DNA of 64,000 nt from Qipengyuania proteolytica (lineage in GTDB: Bacteria; Pseudomonadota; Alphaproteobacteria; Sphingomonadales; Sphingomonadaceae). Below the pieces are notes generated by a model, which was not told the origin of the DNA, ran no database searches, and worked only from the letters and a program-made list of their open reading frames with translations. How positions within the stretch are numbered: position 1 is the stretch's first letter; the number at the start of each line of letters is the position of its first letter. A program made the translations under genes and the position numbers. Of this stretch, positions 50,058 through 59,698 are shown in pieces. The DNA lies in contig NZ_JAIGNN010000003.1 in the NCBI RefSeq assembly GCF_019711565.1, positions 1 to 64,000 of the forward strand, in the 5' to 3' direction.

Positions 50058-50230
50058 GGGGGTCCCCTATGTCTGGCTTTGGAATCTCTAGGTTCGCTTG
50101 TTGCAACGCGTGGCGCTGCGATGGGTTGCACCTAGTCGATAATTCGCGCGCGAAAAGGGGTGGACGGGGTTTCTTTCGCGAGCCATGCCCCAGACCGGAA
50201 CGCCAATCAGGCAGGAGCGACGAGAGCGAC

Positions 50231-51568
50231 ATGGGACGAAAGTTCTTCGGTACCGACGGAATTCGCGGACGCACCAACCAGGGTGTGATGACCGCGGCCA
50301 CGGCCATGCGGGTCGGACAGGCAGCCGGCACCTATTTCGTGCGCGGCGGGCATCGGCACCGCGTCGTCATCGGCAAGGACACGCGCCTGTCGGGCTACAT
50401 GATGGAAAGCGCGCTAGTGGCCGGCTTCACCAGCGTGGGCATGGACGTGATCATGACCGGCCCACTGCCGACGCCGGCCATCGCCCTGCTCACGCGCGAG
50501 ATGCGCGCCGATCTCGGCGTCATGATCTCCGCCAGCCACAACCCGTTCGAGGACAACGGCATCAAATTGTTCGGCCCCGACGGTTTCAAGCTGTCGGACG
50601 AGGCCGAAGCATCGATCGAGCTCCTGCTCGAGCAAGAGCCGCTGCTGGTCGAGGCGTCACGCATCGGCCGCGCGCGGCGGATCGACGATGCGCGCGGCCG
50701 CTATATCCACGCGATCAAGCAATCGGTGGCGAACGACATCCGCTTCGACGGGCTGAAGATCGTGGTCGATTGCGCCAATGGCGCGGCCTATCAGGTGGCC
50801 CCTTCGGCGATCTGGGAACTCGGTGCCGAAGTCGTCGCCATGGGCGTCACGCCCAACGGCACCAATATCAACGACGGCGTGGGGTCCACCGCGCTCGACG
50901 CCATCAAGGCGCGCGTGGTGGAGGAAGGCGCGGACATCGGCATAGCGCTCGACGGCGATGCCGACCGCCTGATCGTGATCGACGAGAAGGGCCAGGCGGT
51001 CGACGGCGACCAGATCATGGCGCTCATTGCAACCCGCCTGCAGGCGCGCGGCGACCTGAAAGGCGGCGGCGTGGTGGCGACGGTCATGTCGAACCTCGGG
51101 CTCGAACGGTATCTTCAGGGCATCGGCCTGACGCTCGAGCGCGCCAAGGTGGGCGACCGCTACGTGCTCGAGCGGATGAAGGAAGGCGGCTTCAACGTCG
51201 GCGGCGAACAGTCGGGGCACATGATCCTGCTCGACCATGCCACCACCGGCGACGGTTCGGTCGCGGCGCTGCGCGTACTCGCCAGCCTCGTGCGCTCGGG
51301 CAAGCCGGCGAGCGAGCTGCTGCATGTCTTCGATCCGGTGCCGCAGCTGCTCAAGAACGTGCGCTATTCGGGCGGTGCCCCGCTCGAGAATGCGACCGTG
51401 AAGCACGTCATCGCCGACGCCGAGAAGGAACTCGAGGGCAAGGGCCGTCTCGTGATCCGCCCCTCGGGCACCGAGCCGGTGATCCGGGTCATGGCAGAGG
51501 GCGACGATGCCGCGCAGGTGGAAGCCGTGGTCGATCGGATCTGCGATGCTGTGAGGGACGCCGCCTGA
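50231..51568 (+). CDS. glmM: Phosphoglucosamine mutase
   Basis: 445 residues. Interconverts glucosamine-6-P and glucosamine-1-P for peptidoglycan and LPS. Starts [15 protein letters not shown]; phosphoserine Ser102 in [19 protein letters not shown]; metal loop [14 protein letters not shown]; sugar loop [14 protein letters not shown]; phosphate-binding [17 protein letters not shown] 50231 starts the conserved N-terminus. The stop shares a base with the next gene's ATG. Confidence 0.96.
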   Translation: MGRKFFGTDGIRGRTNQGVMTAATAMRVGQAAGTYFVRGGHRHRVVIGKDTRLSGYMMESALVAGFTSVGMDVIMTGPLPTPAIALLTREMRADLGVMISASHNPFEDNGIKLFGPDGFKLSDEAEASIELLLEQEPLLVEASRIGRARRIDDARGRYIHAIKQSVANDIRFDGLKIVVDCANGAAYQVAPSAIWELGAEVVAMGVTPNGTNINDGVGSTALDAIKARVVEEGADIGIALDGDADRLIVIDEKGQAVDGDQIMALIATRLQARGDLKGGGVVATVMSNLGLERYLQGIGLTLERAKVGDRYVLERMKEGGFNVGGEQSGHMILLDHATTGDGSVAALRVLASLVRSGKPASELLHVFDPVPQLLKNVRYSGGAPLENATVKHVIADAEKELEGKGRLVIRPSGTEPVIRVMAEGDDAAQVEAVVDRICDAVRDAA

Positions 51569-51792
51569 TGCTCGAAATGCGCCCCGATTGCGAACGTTGC
51601 GGCACGGACCTCCCCGCCGAAGCGCCCGGCGCCTTCATCTGCAGCTTCGAATGCACCTTCTGCGCCGAATGCGCCGATGCGCTCGACGACATCTGCCCCA
51701 ACTGCGGCGGCGAACTGATGGACCGGCCGACGCGCGCCAAGGCGCTGCACGAGAAATACCCGCCCTCGACGACGCGAAAGCACACGGCGTGA
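51568..51792 (+). CDS. DUF1272 zinc-binding protein
   Basis: 74 residues with cysteine knuckles CERCGTDLP, CSFECTFCAECA and CPNCGGELMDRP, matching DUF1272. Probably binds zinc; role unknown. It overlaps glmM at TGATG and thiD at GTGA, so the three genes form one operon. Confidence 0.85.
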   Translation: MLEMRPDCERCGTDLPAEAPGAFICSFECTFCAECADALDDICPNCGGELMDRPTRAKALHEKYPPSTTRKHTA

Positions 51793-52586
51793 GTGCACCG
51801 CCGCGCATCCTTTCGATCGCCGGATCCGATTCCTCGGGCGGCGCAGGCATCCAGGCCGATATCAAGACGATCACGATGCTCGGCGGTTACGCCATGACCG
51901 CGATCACCGCGGTGACTGCACAGAATACTCGCGGCGTACAGGGCGTGGAAGTGATGGACCCGGACCTGGTGCTCGACCAGGTCGCCAGCTGCCTCGACGA
52001 TATCGGCGCCGATGCGGTCAAGATCGGCATGCTCGGCTCGCCCGAGATCGCGATGTTGCTGGCCGAACGGCTCGACAGCTTCGCGGGGCCGATCGTGTTC
52101 GATCCGGTCATGGTCGCGACCAGCGGTGCCGGGCTCGCCAGCGAGGCGACCATCGCCGCCTTCGGCGCGCTGATGGATATCGCGACGATCGTCACGCCCA
52201 ACCTGCCCGAGCTTGCGGCGTTGACCGGTCGCGAGACGCTGGCCGAGGAAGATATCTACGATGTCGCGGGCGAACTCGCCGCGAAGCACGACACCATCAT
52301 CCTTGCCAAAGGCGGGCATGGGGAAGGCGGCGAAGTCATCGACCGTATCGTTTCCGCCTCGGGCAAGATCGGCAGCTTCGGTCACGCGCGCATCGACACG
52401 CGCCACACGCACGGCACCGGCTGCACGTTGTCGGCGGCGCTGGCGACGCTGCTCGGGCATGGCCAGCCGCTCACCCATGCGGTGCGGCTTGCCCGCGCCT
52501 TTATCTATGCCGCGATCGAGAACGCGCCCGGTTTCGGCGAAGGACATGGCCCGCTCGGCCACCAGGCCGTGCGCAGCGGCAGCTAG
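51789..52586 (+). CDS. thiD: Hydroxymethylpyrimidine (phosphate) kinase
   Basis: 265 residues, ribokinase fold. Phosphorylates HMP and HMP-P in thiamine synthesis. ILSIAGSDSSGGAGIQADIK at the start, AVTAQNTRGVQGV, DPVMVATSG, the ILAKGGHG strand and anion hole THGTGCTLSAALA. GTG 51789 overlaps the previous stop. Confidence 0.94.
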   Translation: MSAPPRILSIAGSDSSGGAGIQADIKTITMLGGYAMTAITAVTAQNTRGVQGVEVMDPDLVLDQVASCLDDIGADAVKIGMLGSPEIAMLLAERLDSFAGPIVFDPVMVATSGAGLASEATIAAFGALMDIATIVTPNLPELAALTGRETLAEEDIYDVAGELAAKHDTIILAKGGHGEGGEVIDRIVSASGKIGSFGHARIDTRHTHGTGCTLSAALATLLGHGQPLTHAVRLARAFIYAAIENAPGFGEGHGPLGHQAVRSGS

Positions 52587-52593
52587 GCCGCCC

Positions 52594-53481
52594 TCAGCAA
52601 CCCAGCTCGTAGAATTCGCACAGGTAGTTCCAGGCGTCCTCCGCCGTTTCGCACCAGTGGAACAGCTCGAGATCCTTCTTGGAGATCGTGCCTTCCTCGG
52701 CAATCGCCTCGAAGTTTACCACGCGCGTCCAGAACTCCTTGCCGAACAGCAGGATCGGGATCGGCTTCATCTTGCCGGTCTGGATCAGCGTCAGCAGTTC
52801 GAAAAACTCGTCGAAAGTACCGAATCCGCCCGGGAACACGGCGACTGCCTTGGCCCGCAGCAGGAAGTGCATCTTGCGCAGCGCGAAATAGTGGAAGTTG
52901 AGCGCGAGGTAGGGCGTTACGTAGCGGTTGGGCGCCTGCTCGTGCGGCAGGATGATGTTGAGCCCGATGCTTTCCGCACCGGCATCGCTCGCCCCCTTGT
53001 TGGCCGCTTCCATGATCGACGGGCCGCCGCCCGAGCAGACGACGAACTGGCGCTTGCCGTTCTCGATGACCGACTTTTCGCTTGCCAGCTTGGCCAGCTT
53101 GTAGGCCTCGGTGTAATACTTGCTCTTGGCGACGAGGCTCTCGACCACCTTGCGCTCGTCATCCGGCAGGTCCTTCGCGCCTTCCAACGCGGTTTCGGCG
53201 GCTTCGGGCGGGGGAATGCGGGCAGACCCGTACATGACCAGTGTCGAGCCTACGCCGGCTTCTTCCAGCAACATCTCCGGCTTCAGCAGCTCGAGCTGGA
53301 AGCGCACCGGGCGCAATTCCTCGCGCAGCAGGAAGTCTTGGTCCTGGAACGCCAGGCGATAGGCGGGGTGGGCCGTCTGCGGGGTTTCCGTCTTGTGGCT
53401 TTTTTCGAACTCGGCCTCGGTTTCGGCCGGGTAGAACTTGCGGTCGGCAAGTTCGGCTTTACGCTTTTCTTCTTCTGTCAT
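52594..53481 (-). CDS. LOG-family protein
   Basis: 295 residues. Rossmann-like LOG/lysine-decarboxylase-like domain: MYGSARIPPPEAAE, VVCSGGGPSIMEAANKGASD, and the signature AVAVFPGGFGTFDEFFELLT (PGGxGTxxE). Members act as cytokinin riboside 5'-monophosphate phosphoribohydrolases or nucleotide hydrolases. The N-terminal 75 residues extend beyond the core domain. Convergent with thiD. Confidence 0.85.
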   Translation of the reverse strand: MTEEEKRKAELADRKFYPAETEAEFEKSHKTETPQTAHPAYRLAFQDQDFLLREELRPVRFQLELLKPEMLLEEAGVGSTLVMYGSARIPPPEAAETALEGAKDLPDDERKVVESLVAKSKYYTEAYKLAKLASEKSVIENGKRQFVVCSGGGPSIMEAANKGASDAGAESIGLNIILPHEQAPNRYVTPYLALNFHYFALRKMHFLLRAKAVAVFPGGFGTFDEFFELLTLIQTGKMKPIPILLFGKEFWTRVVNFEAIAEEGTISKKDLELFHWCETAEDAWNYLCEFYELGC

Positions 53482-53535
53482 GGCCCGCGCGATAGGCCGC
53501 GCGTGCGCAGGCCACAAGTCATTGAAGAAGGGAAA

Positions 53536-53611
53536 TGGCAGGGGTGACAGGATTCGAACCCGTGGCCCTCGGTTTTGGAGACCGATGCTCTACCAGCTGA
53601 GCTACACCCCT
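53536..53611 (-). tRNA. tRNA-Trp(CCA)
   Basis: 76-base cloverleaf with encoded CCA. Acceptor AGGGGTG paired with CACCCCT, D arm TAGCTCAGCTGGTAGAGC, anticodon loop CTCCAAA (CCA, Trp), T arm GGGTTCGAATCC. Confidence 0.96.
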
Positions 53612-53696
53612 GCAGCGAGGGCGCGCTCTAGTATGGGCGCGCGCGCTTGGCAAGGCGCATATCGCATGGCTGCGCGAACTGGTATGGGCGGTTTCG

Positions 53697-54491
53697 ATGC
53701 ACGCCCCCGCCGCCAATGTGATTCCCGTCGACCTGCTGCTGCGGGCCTATCGCGCGGGTGTGTTCCCGATGGCGGACCATCGCAGCGATCCAGAAGTCTA
53801 CTGGGTCGAGCCGCGCGAGCGGGCGGTGATTCCGCTCGACGGCTTCCGGGTTTCGACCAGCCTCAGGAAGACCTTGCGGCAGGACCGCTTCACCGTCACC
53901 TGCGACCGCGATTTCGCGGGCGTCATCGCCGCCTGTGCCCAGCCGCGCGAGGAACATGCGGAGAGCTGGATAAGCCACCGGATCGAAGCCAGCTACAATG
54001 CGCTCCACCACGCCGGCCATGCACACTCGATCGAATGCTGGCTGGACGGCGAACTGGCCGGCGGGCTCTATGGCGTGGCCTTCGACCGGGTGTTCTGCGG
54101 CGAAAGCATGTTCAGCCGGGCGACCGATGCCAGCAAGGTGGCGCTCGCCTGGCTGGTCGCGGCCATGCGCGATGCGGGGTACCGGCTGCTCGACTGCCAG
54201 TTCATGACCGACCACCTGGCCACGATGGGCGCGATGGCGCTACCCCAGGCGGGCTATCTCGAGCTGTTGTCGGGCGCGATGGGACAGCCGCGCTGTTCGA
54301 TACCCGCCGCGATGGCGCGCTACTCGGCGGCTTCTTCCGCGGCCGCGGGAGCTTCGGCGGCAGGCGCTGGTGCAGCCGCCGCAGGAGAAGGCGCAGCGGC
54401 GGGAGCGGGTTCGCCCCGGTCTTCGCCCCGGGCAGAGCCGCCCTCTTCGCCCGGGAAGCTCATCGCGCAGTCCTTGACCCAGACGTCGTAG
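53697..54491 (+). CDS. aat: Leucyl/phenylalanyl-tRNA--protein transferase
   Basis: 264 residues. Adds Leu or Phe to protein N-termini with basic residues, marking them for ClpS/ClpAP. Core: LLLRAYRAGVFPMADHRSDP, CWLDGELAGGLYGVAFDRVF, CGESMFSRATDASKVALAWL, CQFMTDHLATMGAMALPQAG. The last 55 or so residues are Ala/Gly/Ser-rich and overlap the opposite-strand lipoprotein gene by 172 bases, an extension beyond the usual family length of about 230. Confidence 0.93.
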   Translation: MHAPAANVIPVDLLLRAYRAGVFPMADHRSDPEVYWVEPRERAVIPLDGFRVSTSLRKTLRQDRFTVTCDRDFAGVIAACAQPREEHAESWISHRIEASYNALHHAGHAHSIECWLDGELAGGLYGVAFDRVFCGESMFSRATDASKVALAWLVAAMRDAGYRLLDCQFMTDHLATMGAMALPQAGYLELLSGAMGQPRCSIPAAMARYSAASSAAAGASAAGAGAAAAGEGAAAGAGSPRSSPRAEPPSSPGKLIAQSLTQTS

Positions 54492-54928
54492 ATCGGGTGT
54501 TCGACCACGTTCAAGCTCGGCGAATTCTTGAACAGCCAGCCCGAGAAGATCCGTCGGAACTGGTCCGCATTGCCACGCTCGCGCACCAGCACCTGCACGA
54601 AGGCGCCGGTTTCCTTGGGCATTTCCCACGGCGCGGTTTGTTCGCAGGCCTGCAGCCGCACGATCACGTCGCCGATCCGACGCTGCTCGCCGGGCTTCAG
54701 TTCGAGCTCCTGGCTCACATTGTTGCGCTTGTTGAGCAGGCCGATGGTCGCCACCCGCTCCGCCATCGGCGTGCCGACACCGGCCTCCTCGGCAGGCTGC
54801 TCCGGCATTTCGACCTGTTGCAGGTCTTCCGGAATTTCGGTTTCCACCGCGTCCGGCGTTTCCGGGACCTCGCCCTGACATCCTGCCAGGAGCGCCACAC
54901 CGGACAGGAGCGCCAGCGCCCGCCGCAT
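54320..54928 (-). CDS. DUF2155 lipoprotein
   Basis: 202 residues. Lipobox LLSGVALLAGC, acidic linker, then the DUF2155 domain (IGLLNKRNNVSQELELKPGE, DVIVRLQACEQTAPWEMPKE, FRRIFSGWLFKNSPSLNVVE, HPIYDVWVKDCAMSFPGEE) and an Ala/Pro-rich tail. It probably sits in the periplasm at the inner or outer membrane. It starts two bases after the NDUFA12-like stop. The tail is antisense to aat. Confidence 0.85.
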   Translation of the reverse strand: MRRALALLSGVALLAGCQGEVPETPDAVETEIPEDLQQVEMPEQPAEEAGVGTPMAERVATIGLLNKRNNVSQELELKPGEQRRIGDVIVRLQACEQTAPWEMPKETGAFVQVLVRERGNADQFRRIFSGWLFKNSPSLNVVEHPIYDVWVKDCAMSFPGEEGGSARGEDRGEPAPAAAPSPAAAAPAPAAEAPAAAEEAAE

Positions 54929-54930
54929 GG

Positions 54931-55329
54931 TCACGCGTCCGGCGACCAGGCTTCGTAGTCGCCCGTCGCGCGGGCACGCTTGCCGCCCCGCTCCAGCGCG
55001 CCGGCGGGGCGGTATGCAGCCGCCGTGCCGGTGGCATTGGGGGTGTAGTCGACTTCCCAGATGCGCGGCGGCGGCAGATGGCTTTCGGGTACGTCGTCGC
55101 CTGCTCCGTGGAGCCAGCCGTGCCATTCGGCGGGCACACGGCTCGAATCGTTCGCGCCTTCGTAGATCACCCAGCGACGCTCGCGCTGGCCTTCGCCGCG
55201 CTTCTTCGAGCGGTAGTACTTGTTTCCCTGCGCGTCGGTGCCGACATGCTCGCCATTGCGCGAGGACCACAGGAGGGTGCCGATCGTGGCGCCGTCCCAC
55301 CAGGTGAAAATCTTGCCGAGGATGCTCAT
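54931..55329 (-). CDS. NDUFA12-like complex I accessory subunit
   Basis: 132 residues, similar to the mitochondrial B17.2/NDUFA12 subunit found in alphaproteobacterial NADH:quinone oxidoreductase. Motifs: GTLLWSSRNGEHVGTDAQGN, KYYRSKKRGEGQRERRWVIY, VPAEWHGWLHGAGDDVPES, PPRIWEVDYTPNATGT. Likely binds the peripheral arm of complex I. Confidence 0.93.
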   Translation of the reverse strand: MSILGKIFTWWDGATIGTLLWSSRNGEHVGTDAQGNKYYRSKKRGEGQRERRWVIYEGANDSSRVPAEWHGWLHGAGDDVPESHLPPPRIWEVDYTPNATGTAAAYRPAGALERGGKRARATGDYEAWSPDA

Positions 55330-55390
55330 GCGGGGGCCGTTAGCGGATTCGCGCGCGCGGTGGAAGCATTCGCTTGCGGGAAAACGCCCC

Positions 55391-55879
55391 TCACCATTCG
55401 ACCTTGTCGCCGGGCTCGATACCCAGTTCCGCCGCGAGGCCGCCGCGCAATTCGAGCACGCCCAGCACCGGCCCGACCGAATAGACCGGTTCGAGCGAAT
55501 AGGGCTCCGCCATGGCTCCGATATTGCTGATCCGGCCGTCCGGCCCGACGTAGATGATATCGAGTGGCAGCGGGGTGTTCTTCATCCAGAAGCTCTGCGC
55601 TGTCGTGCCATCGTAGGGAAAGATCATCCCTTCCCCGTCGGGGAGTTCGGTGCGGAACATCAGGCCCTTGCGCTGCGCTTCTGGCGTGTCGGCAACCTCG
55701 ACGCGGAACCTGTGCGTGCCACCCCGCCCGGTCACGGTCAGCGGAATGACCTTGAGGCCGGAGACCGGGTGAACGGTCGTCTCGGTCGCTTCGGCGGCGG
55801 GACTTGCCTCTGCCGCGGGTTGCGGGGAACAGGCGACCAGCAGCGCGCCCGCGCACAGGCCAAGCCCGCGCCGCATCAT
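55391..55879 (-). CDS. DUF192 lipoprotein
   Basis: 162 residues. Lipoprotein signal MMRRGLGLCAGALLVAC then a DUF192 beta fold: FRVEVADTPEAQRKGLMFRT, MIFPYDGTTAQSFWMKNTPL, PLDIIYVGPDGRISNI, ending LGIEPGDKVEW. Function unknown. Its ATG overlaps the recX stop (ATGA). Confidence 0.88.
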   Translation of the reverse strand: MMRRGLGLCAGALLVACSPQPAAEASPAAEATETTVHPVSGLKVIPLTVTGRGGTHRFRVEVADTPEAQRKGLMFRTELPDGEGMIFPYDGTTAQSFWMKNTPLPLDIIYVGPDGRISNIGAMAEPYSLEPVYSVGPVLGVLELRGGLAAELGIEPGDKVEW

Positions 55880-56457
55880 TCCCCGTTCTGTGATTCCGCG
55901 ACCCATGTTTCGAGCTCCTCGACCGTGGCGGCTTCCAGCACCCGCCGGGCCGCGTCGAAGTCATGGCCTGCGCGCAGCATCGCGGCAAGCCGCTTTTCCC
56001 TCAGCTTGCGAGCGGCCTCGGCATCGCGTGGCAACGGTGCGCCATACGGCCCGAAGCTCCGCCGGCGTGCCAGCGCGACGGCCGCCTCGCGCCGTTCCGA
56101 TTCGCCGGGCGCCAGCGTTCCGCGCAGGTCCTCGCCGATGGCGGCGGCCCGCAGCGCCTCCTCGACCCGCCTTGCGCCATAGCCGCGTGAGAGCAAACCC
56201 TGCGCCTTGGCCCGCCCGTAAACCTCGTCGTCGACGTAATTCTTTTCCACAAAGCGCGCGACCAGATCCGCGACCGGCGCTTCGTCCTCGCCGTCCCAGC
56301 CGCGCTCGCGCAATTTGCGCCGCAAATAGGCTTCCAGCTTGCCCGCGCTGGTGGCGAAACGCGCGACATAAGCGAGCGCCAGCTCCTCCAGCCGCCCCTT
56401 GTCGAGCGGCCTAGGCGTGCGCTTTCTGCGCCGGGACGTTGCGTCATCGTGAGCCAT
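55876..56457 (-). CDS. recX: RecA regulatory protein RecX
   Basis: 193 residues of helical repeats: LALAYVARFATSAGKLEAYL, RRKLRERGWDGEDEAPVADL, NYVDDEVYGRAKAQGLLSRG, YGARRVEEALRAAAI. Modulates RecA filaments in DNA repair. ATG 56457 is chosen; it is divergent from the acyl-AMP ligase gene. Confidence 0.88.
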   Translation of the reverse strand: MAHDDATSRRRKRTPRPLDKGRLEELALAYVARFATSAGKLEAYLRRKLRERGWDGEDEAPVADLVARFVEKNYVDDEVYGRAKAQGLLSRGYGARRVEEALRAAAIGEDLRGTLAPGESERREAAVALARRRSFGPYGAPLPRDAEAARKLREKRLAAMLRAGHDFDAARRVLEAATVEELETWVAESQNGE

Positions 56458-56589
56458 CGGCCATATTCCTGCCACAGTCCTTATCGATTGGGAAAGACTG
56501 TGCGGACGCTCACACGCAGATGGGCGTCGTTTGGGATTCATGAGGGTGGCCTGACAGCCCACCCTATCCACGGGTATCGCTACATAATT

Positions 56590-58344
56590 ATGACCGACGC
56601 CGCATTGACGCCGACGCCGAACGATTGCGACCTCCCCCGTCGCTTTTCGGACTTCGCGACCTTCACCGAGGCGGTGGACTACGCCGCCCGCAGCGCCAAA
56701 GGCCTGAATTTCCACGACATGCGCGGGACGCTGGTGCGCGCCTACACCTACGCCCAGATGCGCGAGGATGCGCTGAAGGTCGCCCGCCAGCTGACCGCTG
56801 CCGGGATTGCGAAGAACGACCGCGTGGCCTTGATCGCAGAAACCTGCGCCGAATTCGCCGCGCTGTTCTGTGGCTGCGTCTACGCCGGCGTGTGGCCGGT
56901 CCCGCTTCCGCTGCCCACCGGATTCGGCGGCAAGGAAGGCTATATCGACCAGCTCGCCGTGCAGCTGGAGAGCAGCGATCCGAAAATGCTGATTTATCCG
57001 GGCGAGATCGGGGAGATGGGCGCCGCCGCTGCCGCACGTCAGGGCTGCGAGGGCCAGAGCTGGGAAGATTTCGCCCTGCGTCCCGATCCCGAATGCGACC
57101 TGCCCGAAGCGCAGGCGGACGATATCTGCTATCTCCAGTATTCTTCCGGCTCGACGCGTTTCCCGACCGGCGTCGCCGTCACGCATGAAGCCCTGCTGCA
57201 CAATTTGCGCGGCCATTCGCTGTCGATGAAGTTCCGCGAGAACGACCGCGTGGTCAGCTGGCTGCCGTGGTATCACGACATGGGCCTCGTCGGCTGCTTC
57301 CTCTCGGTGATCGCGAACCAGGCCTCGATCGACTACATCAAGACCGAACATTTTGCCCGGCGTCCGCTCGCCTGGCTCGACCTCATCAGCCGCAACAAGG
57401 GCACGACGCTCAGCTATTCGCCGACCTTCGGCTACGACATCTGCGCGCGCCGCATTTCCAGCCAGAGCCATGTCGGCGACCGCTTCGACCTGTCACGCTG
57501 GCGCATCGCGGGCAATGGCGCGGACATGATCCGGCCCGACGTCATGCAGGGCTTCGTGAACGCCTTCGCCGAAGCCGGTTTCAAGGCGAACTCCTTCACG
57601 CCGAGCTACGGCCTCGCCGAAGCGACGCTGGCGGTCACGGTAATGCCGCCGGGCGAAGGCATCCGCGTCGAGCTGGTCGAGGAAGAGCGCCTGTCGGGCC
57701 GCCCCCGCGATCTCAGCAAGCCCGCGCGCTACCGCGCGATCGTCAACTGCGGCAAGCCGATCCCGGGCATGGAAGTCGAGATCCGCGACGAGAAGGGCAT
57801 TGCCAAGGGCGATCACCAGATCGGCAAGGTGTGGTGCCGCGGCAAGAGCGTGATGCACTCCTACTTCCGCAACGAGGAAGCGACCAGCGACTGCCTCGTC
57901 GCCAAGGAAAACGGGGACGTCTGGCTCGACACGGGCGACATGGGCTACATGGCCGATGGATACCTGTTCATCGTCGGCCGGGCGAAGGACATGATCATCA
58001 TCAACGGCAAGAATTTGTGGCCGCAGGACATCGAATGGGCCGTGGAACAGCTGCCCGGCTTCAACCATGGCGACATCGCCGCCTTCTCGATCGACACGCC
58101 CGACGGCGAGGAAGCGCCCGCCGTGCTGGTCCACTGCCGCGTGTCCGACCCCGAAGAGCGGATCAAGCTGCGCGACCAGATCGCGGACAAGGTGCGCGGG
58201 GTGACCGGCATGAGCTGCGTCGTGGAACTCGTACCGCCGCGCACCTTGCCCCGCACCAGCTCGGGCAAGCTCAGCCGCGCCAAGGCCAAGCGCCTCTACC
58301 TGTCGGGCGAGATCGAGCCGATCAACCTGCTCGAAGCGGCCTGA
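56590..58344 (+). CDS. Fatty acyl-AMP ligase
   Basis: 584 residues, ANL superfamily. Activates a fatty acid to acyl-AMP. A3 motif LQYSSGSTRFPTGVAVTH, WLPWYHDMGLVGCFLSVI (typical FAAL HDMGL), TPSYGLAEATLAVTVMP, DTGDMGYMADGYLFIVGRAK, and A10 lysine in LPRTSSGKLSRAKAKR. FAAL-specific wording suggests loading onto an acyl carrier protein, perhaps for lipid or polyketide synthesis; no partner genes are adjacent. Confidence 0.9.
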   Translation: MTDAALTPTPNDCDLPRRFSDFATFTEAVDYAARSAKGLNFHDMRGTLVRAYTYAQMREDALKVARQLTAAGIAKNDRVALIAETCAEFAALFCGCVYAGVWPVPLPLPTGFGGKEGYIDQLAVQLESSDPKMLIYPGEIGEMGAAAAARQGCEGQSWEDFALRPDPECDLPEAQADDICYLQYSSGSTRFPTGVAVTHEALLHNLRGHSLSMKFRENDRVVSWLPWYHDMGLVGCFLSVIANQASIDYIKTEHFARRPLAWLDLISRNKGTTLSYSPTFGYDICARRISSQSHVGDRFDLSRWRIAGNGADMIRPDVMQGFVNAFAEAGFKANSFTPSYGLAEATLAVTVMPPGEGIRVELVEEERLSGRPRDLSKPARYRAIVNCGKPIPGMEVEIRDEKGIAKGDHQIGKVWCRGKSVMHSYFRNEEATSDCLVAKENGDVWLDTGDMGYMADGYLFIVGRAKDMIIINGKNLWPQDIEWAVEQLPGFNHGDIAAFSIDTPDGEEAPAVLVHCRVSDPEERIKLRDQIADKVRGVTGMSCVVELVPPRTLPRTSSGKLSRAKAKRLYLSGEIEPINLLEAA

Positions 58345-58485
58345 TTTCGATCGCTTTTCGGCCGAAAAGGCTTGCCCAATTCCGAAAGGCGCGCAGAAAT
58401 GCGAAGCTGCCTTGAAGATCGTGTCTTACGATCCTAATACAGGTGGTAGATAACCAGCGCCTGCCATTGGGAGACCCGCGCGATC

Positions 58486-59694
58486 ATGAGCGACAGCAAG
58501 ACGCAGACTGCGACCGCAACCGAATTCGACCTGACGCCGCCCGACCCGGTGCCCGCCGTGGCTCCTGAAAAGGCCGTGGGTCTCGTGCCCGTGTCGGACG
58601 AAGTGAAGAGCAAGCTCGAAACCAAGGTCGACGGCTTCGTCGCCGACCTTATCGCTTCGGACGCCAATTCGCCCGAATTCGGCAAGAAGGTCGACCAGCT
58701 GACCAATATGGGCCGCAAGGAAATCATGGCGGCGGCCGGCATGTCCAACCGTTTCCTCGACCGCCCCGTGCGCGCGATGGACAAGGACGAAGGCGTCGGC
58801 GCCAACCTAGCCGAGCTGCGCCGCGTGGTGGAGGACCTCGACCCGGGCAAGCGCGGCAAGTTGTCGGGCACGCGCAAGATCCTCGGCATCATCCCCTTCG
58901 GGAACAAGCTGACCAATTATTTCCGCAGCTACCAGAGCGCGCAGACACATATCCAGTCGATCCTAGGCAACCTCGCCAGCGGCAAGGACGAGCTGATCAT
59001 GGACAATGCCGCGATCGACGTCGAACGGCAGAAGCTGTGGGAGGCGATGGGTAATCTCGAGCAGATGATTCACATCTCCAACACGCTCGACCGCAAGCTG
59101 GAGGAGAAGGCCGCCGAGCTCGACGCGACCGATCCGGCCAAGGCGAAGGCCGTGCGCGAGACCGCGCTGTTCTATGTCCGCCAGCGCACGCAGGACTTGC
59201 TGACCCAGATGGCGGTGAGCGTGCAGGGCTATCTCGCGCTCGACCTCGTGAAGAAGAACAATGTCGAGCTGGTGAAGGGCGTAGACCGAGCCAGCACCAC
59301 CACCGTCGGCGCGCTGCGCACGGCGGTGACCGTGGCCGAGGCGATGACCAACCAGCGGCTGGTCCTGGGCCAGATCACCGCGCTCAACGAGACGACCGCG
59401 GGCATCATCGATTCCACCAGCACCATGCTGCGCGACCAGACCGGCAAGATCCACGAGCAGGCCGCCGCCAGCACGATCCCGCTGGAAACGCTGCAACGGG
59501 CCTTCCAGAACATCTACGACACGATGGACGAGGTGGACGCCTTCAAGCTGCGCGCGCTCGACAGCATGAAGCAGACCGTCACCCTGCTTTCGAGCGAGGT
59601 CGAGAAGTCCAAGGGATACATCGCCCGCGCCGAAGGGCAGGCGCAGGCGCAGAAGCAGGTCAGCGAAAGCAGCCTGCTGAGCATCGAAGGCTAA
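58486..59694 (+). CDS. TelA-family toxic anion resistance protein
   Basis: 402 residues, all-helical, TelA/KlaA family. IPFGNKLTNYFRSYQSAQTH, IDVERQKLWEAMGNLEQMIH, VSVQGYLALDLVKKNNVELV, TVAEAMTNQRLVLGQITALN. Linked to tellurite and cell-envelope stress; molecular role unclear. It lies 4 bases upstream of the XpaC-like gene. Confidence 0.9.
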   Translation: MSDSKTQTATATEFDLTPPDPVPAVAPEKAVGLVPVSDEVKSKLETKVDGFVADLIASDANSPEFGKKVDQLTNMGRKEIMAAAGMSNRFLDRPVRAMDKDEGVGANLAELRRVVEDLDPGKRGKLSGTRKILGIIPFGNKLTNYFRSYQSAQTHIQSILGNLASGKDELIMDNAAIDVERQKLWEAMGNLEQMIHISNTLDRKLEEKAAELDATDPAKAKAVRETALFYVRQRTQDLLTQMAVSVQGYLALDLVKKNNVELVKGVDRASTTTVGALRTAVTVAEAMTNQRLVLGQITALNETTAGIIDSTSTMLRDQTGKIHEQAAASTIPLETLQRAFQNIYDTMDEVDAFKLRALDSMKQTVTLLSSEVEKSKGYIARAEGQAQAQKQVSESSLLSIEG

Positions 59695-59698
59695 ACCC

